Source of the DNA: Methylobacterium fujisawaense
Lineage (GTDB): Bacteria; Pseudomonadota; Alphaproteobacteria; Rhizobiales; Beijerinckiaceae
Assembly (NCBI RefSeq): GCF_014138435.1
Contig: NZ_JACJIM010000001.1
Span: 248,001 to 312,000 of the forward strand
Direction: 5' to 3'
DNA length: 64,000 nt
Shown here: positions 61,706 through 64,000 of the stretch, one piece after another
Layout: each line of letters opens with the position of its first letter
Numbering within the stretch: position 1 is the stretch's first letter
Position numbers and translations under genes: made by a program
The notes under the pieces: model-generated
Told to the model about the DNA's origin: nothing
The model's database searches: none
The model's input: the letters and a program-made list of their open reading frames with translations, nothing else

Positions 61706-61750
61706 GATGGCGCTCCATATCGGTAAAAGCCGCAGCACGAAGGCGCCATC
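61706..61750. repeat. Inverted repeat GATGGCGC / GCGCCATC
   Basis: GATGGCGC at 61706-61713 and its reverse complement GCGCCATC at 61743-61750, 29 bases apart. Could form a hairpin in RNA or a DNA loop site. Confidence 0.3.
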
Positions 61751-62029
61751 TTTGCGTGGCTGGCGAGCCGGCTAGGTCGGCCTGCCGACAGACCCCCGCG
61801 ATGCGGCGACGTGTGCGAGCCGCGCGCCACCGACATGCTGTAGCAACAATCGGAACGACGCAGTCATCCGGGACCGCGCCGCGTGCCGATTGTTTACCAT
61901 GCCCCCAGTCATCCGCGCGATTGAGGCGCTGATCGGGGGCCCGATACATTGTCCGCAGACTGCGCGACTCTTGCAGTAGAGAAGGCGCCCGCGAGGGACC
62001 GACCAGGATTGAGACGACGGTGACCGATC

Positions 62030-64000
62030 GTGGCACAGATCGACCATAACATCGCTGTCGCGACGTGGCTCGCCCCCGTGCAGCCGGCTCATCCCGAGCG
62101 TCCGGGCCCGAACCGTCCGGACACGACGGCCGAGCTGGGCGACCTGTGGCGGATCCTGTGGCGGCGCAAGTGGCTGGTCTTCGGAACGGCGCTGCTGCTC
62201 GGACTCACCGTGCTGGCCTATGCCCTGATCACGCCGTCGCTCTACACGGCCACGGGACAGATCCTGATCGATCCCCGGGACCGTCAGGTCGTCACCAACG
62301 ACGTCAATCCCGCCGCATTGTCGCCGGATGGTGGCATCGCGCAGGTCGAGAGCCAGGTGAAGGTGATCGAGTCGGACGCCGTCCTGGGGCGGGCGGTCGA
62401 TCAGGCCGGCCTCGAGCGGGTGCCGGGCTTCGGCGTTCCGCAGGAGAGCGGCGTCGCCCGTGCGTTGGCGTCCCTTCGCGAGATGCTGACCGGGCCGAGA
62501 CCGGAACGCCGCGCCGATGCGCGCGGCCGCGCCCTCGACCAGCTGCGACGCCGGCTCGCGGTCAAGCGCGCCGACAAGGTGTTCGTGATCGATCTGGTCG
62601 TCACCACGACCGATCCCGATCTCTCGGCGCGGATCGTCAATGCCATCGCGGGCGCCTACCTGACGGACCAGACCGAGGCCCGCTCGGACGCCGCCAAGCG
62701 CGCCGCGGGCGATCTGCGCGGGCGCCTCGACGAGCTGCGGAACGCCGTGAACACCGCCGACAAGAAACTGGAGGATTACAAGGCGCGCAACGGCCTCATC
62801 GCCTCCAGCGGCCGGCTGGTGAACGAGCAGCAACTCACCGACCTGAATGCGCGGCTTGTCGCGGCACGGGCTCGGACCGCCGAGGCCAAGGCGCGCCTTC
62901 AGGGGATCCGCGACGCGCGCGGGCAGGCGATCGGGTCCGGAGCGATGCCGGAAGCCGTCCAGTCCTCAGTGATCGACCGGCTCCGCGGCCAGTACGCGGA
63001 ACTCGCGGCCAAGGAGGCGGACCTCCGCACCAATCTCGGCGAGCGCCACCCGTTCATCGCCGCCGTGCGCACGCAGATGCAGGACGTCCGCCGGCTGATC
63101 GACGCCGAGCTGAACCGGATCGCGGGCGCCGCCGAGACCGAGTCCCAGCGGGCCCAGGCCAACGAACGGACCCTCGCGGCGGAGCTGGAGCGCCTGCAGC
63201 GGCAATCGGCGGTCAACGCCCAGTCGTCGGTGCAGCAGCGCGAGCTGGAGCGGGAGGTCGACGCGGCGCGCTCGGTCTACAACGCCTTCCTGGTCCGCGC
63301 CCGGGAGATCAAGGAGCAGACCAGCATCGACAGCTCGAACGCGCGGATCATCACCGCGGCGCGGCCGCCGCAGGATCCGAGCTGGCCACCGCGCCTGATC
63401 CTGGTCGCCGCCGCCCTCGCCGGCGGCCTTGGCCTCGGCGCTGGTCTCGCGCTGACGCGGGAATACCTCGCGCCGACCGTGCTCTCGTCCCGGCAGTTGG
63501 AGCGCCTGTCGAACGCCCCGGTCGTCGCGGTGCTGCCCGGCCTGCGGCCGGGCGGCGCGAGCGCGAGCGCGGCGAGCATGACGCTCGATCACCTCGCCGC
63601 GACCTCAAGCAGCCGCGGCCGCTCCCTGGCGCTGCTCGTGACTTCGGGCGAATCCGACGATGCGGAGCGCCGGGCCGTGATCGCGCTGCTCGCCGCCGTG
63701 GCGGTCGGGCGCGGCGACCGGGTTTTGCGGATCGATGCCGATCTGCGATCCGACGGCTCCGGCACCGGCGGCCTGCTCGACGTGCTGCGCGGCGAGCAGA
63801 GCCTCAACGCCGTGACGCAGACCGACCCGGCCTCCGGTGCCCGCCGGATCGGACTCGGCGATACGGTGAAGCCCCTGCGCGACGCCCTGACACCCGCCAA
63901 CATCGAGCGCTTCATTGCAGGCGTGAAAGGACGCTTCGACCTCGTGATCGTGGATGGCGGCGTGCTGACCGAGAATCTGCGGCTCGGCCCTCTGGCCGCC
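62030..64000 (+). CDS. Wzc/GumC-type polysaccharide co-polymerase with degenerate tyrosine-autokinase domain (runs off the edge)
   Basis: 657 residues seen. Membrane segment about 52-72, a Wzz-type start (SLYTATGQILIDPRDRQVVT), long coiled coil (about 225-430), a second membrane segment near 455-475, then a kinase-like domain from about 530. There the Walker A place reads LVTSGESDDAERRAV, without the Gly-Lys-Ser/Thr; the A' motif survives as VLRIDADLRS and Walker B as FDLVIVDGG. Probably no ATP hydrolysis. Start is GTG at 62030. It is related to the shorter protein at 32454 but has an added C-terminal domain. Confidence 0.88.
   Translation, partial: MAQIDHNIAVATWLAPVQPAHPERPGPNRPDTTAELGDLWRILWRRKWLVFGTALLLGLTVLAYALITPSLYTATGQILIDPRDRQVVTNDVNPAALSPDGGIAQVESQVKVIESDAVLGRAVDQAGLERVPGFGVPQESGVARALASLREMLTGPRPERRADARGRALDQLRRRLAVKRADKVFVIDLVVTTTDPDLSARIVNAIAGAYLTDQTEARSDAAKRAAGDLRGRLDELRNAVNTADKKLEDYKARNGLIASSGRLVNEQQLTDLNARLVAARARTAEAKARLQGIRDARGQAIGSGAMPEAVQSSVIDRLRGQYAELAAKEADLRTNLGERHPFIAAVRTQMQDVRRLIDAELNRIAGAAETESQRAQANERTLAAELERLQRQSAVNAQSSVQQRELEREVDAARSVYNAFLVRAREIKEQTSIDSSNARIITAARPPQDPSWPPRLILVAAALAGGLGLGAGLALTREYLAPTVLSSRQLERLSNAPVVAVLPGLRPGGASASAASMTLDHLAATSSSRGRSLALLVTSGESDDAERRAVIALLAAVAVGRGDRVLRIDADLRSDGSGTGGLLDVLRGEQSLNAVTQTDPASGARRIGLGDTVKPLRDALTPANIERFIAGVKGRFDLVIVDGGVLTENLRLGPLAA

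Larger units (their letters stand above)
61589..62029. other. Intergenic region before the Wzc-type gene
   Basis: About 440 bases, more AT-rich than the surroundings, with no supported gene; small open frames here have no ribosome site. It contains an inverted repeat at 61661-61676 and a longer-range one at 61706-61750, likely regulatory for the divergent genes. Confidence 0.5.

Noticed and set aside
61651..61836. 61-codon minus-strand ORF between the regulator-like gene and the Wzc-type gene
   Set aside because: No ribosome site, no family, and it covers the inverted repeats.

Overview
The window is chromosomal DNA of very high GC content from an alphaproteobacterium, most likely Methylobacterium or a close relative (Hyphomicrobiales). 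Pointers are a squalene/hopanoid operon, FlbT and FlaF, an RcdA-type DUF1465 protein, a DUF6101 protein, a Caulobacter-type D-xylose dehydrogenase and a 6S RNA next to the 5-formyltetrahydrofolate cyclo-ligase gene. The genus call is inference. I saw no tRNA, rRNA, insertion sequence, prophage or CRISPR array. Because of the GC content, many long open frames are shadows of real genes and were left out.

Layout. 1-4827 (-): hopanoid operon hpnA-hpnC-hpnD-hpnE-shc, with shc cut by the window edge. 5107-9750 (+): rpsF-rpsR-DUF2232-rplI with a candidate autoregulatory leader, then dnaB behind a hairpin-rich leader. 9883-12138 (+): cupin, SMP-30 lactonase and double glyoxalase-fold protein. 12213-12826: Phd/PIN toxin-antitoxin pair. 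12892-17119: lgt, a MidA-type methyltransferase, pgeF and an outer-membrane beta-barrel. 17318-23578: DUF2076, an L,D-transpeptidase, cheZ, uvrC-pgsA-moaD and a small secreted protein. 23667-28959: xylose dehydrogenase, convergent flbT/flaF, small membrane and secreted proteins, a phosphoesterase, CcdA-family protein and selD. 29064-34785: exopolysaccharide genes (two glycosyltransferases, a Wzz-type protein, a WecG/TagA-type enzyme). 34788-47625: mixed housekeeping (NUDIX, TusA, gshA, rsmE, ubiA, cysQ-type, cold shock protein, PfpI, Tat phosphoesterase, second L,D-transpeptidase). 47855-51910: probable copper locus (two DUF2946-like proteins, a YcnI-PCuAC fusion, a TonB-dependent receptor). 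52106-61588: rcdA, a PAS-GGDEF cyclase, rpmE, an ABC exporter, a stripped-down chemoreceptor fragment, a MotA/MotB-like pair, ymdB, fau, 6S RNA and a small regulator-like protein. 62030-64000: a Wzc/GumC-type polysaccharide protein running off the edge.

Themes. Cell-envelope functions dominate: hopanoids, lipoprotein lipidation, L,D-crosslinking of peptidoglycan, phospholipid synthesis and exopolysaccharide export. Motility and cell-cycle genes (cheZ, flbT, flaF, rcdA, a diguanylate cyclase, the MCP fragment) are scattered singly. The points most worth checking are the copper locus with its YcnI-PCuAC fusion, the 6S RNA, the orphan MCP tip beside a non-flagellar stator-like pair, the apparently kinase-dead tyrosine-autokinase domain, the face-to-face flbT/flaF pair, and structured leaders in front of rpsF and dnaB.
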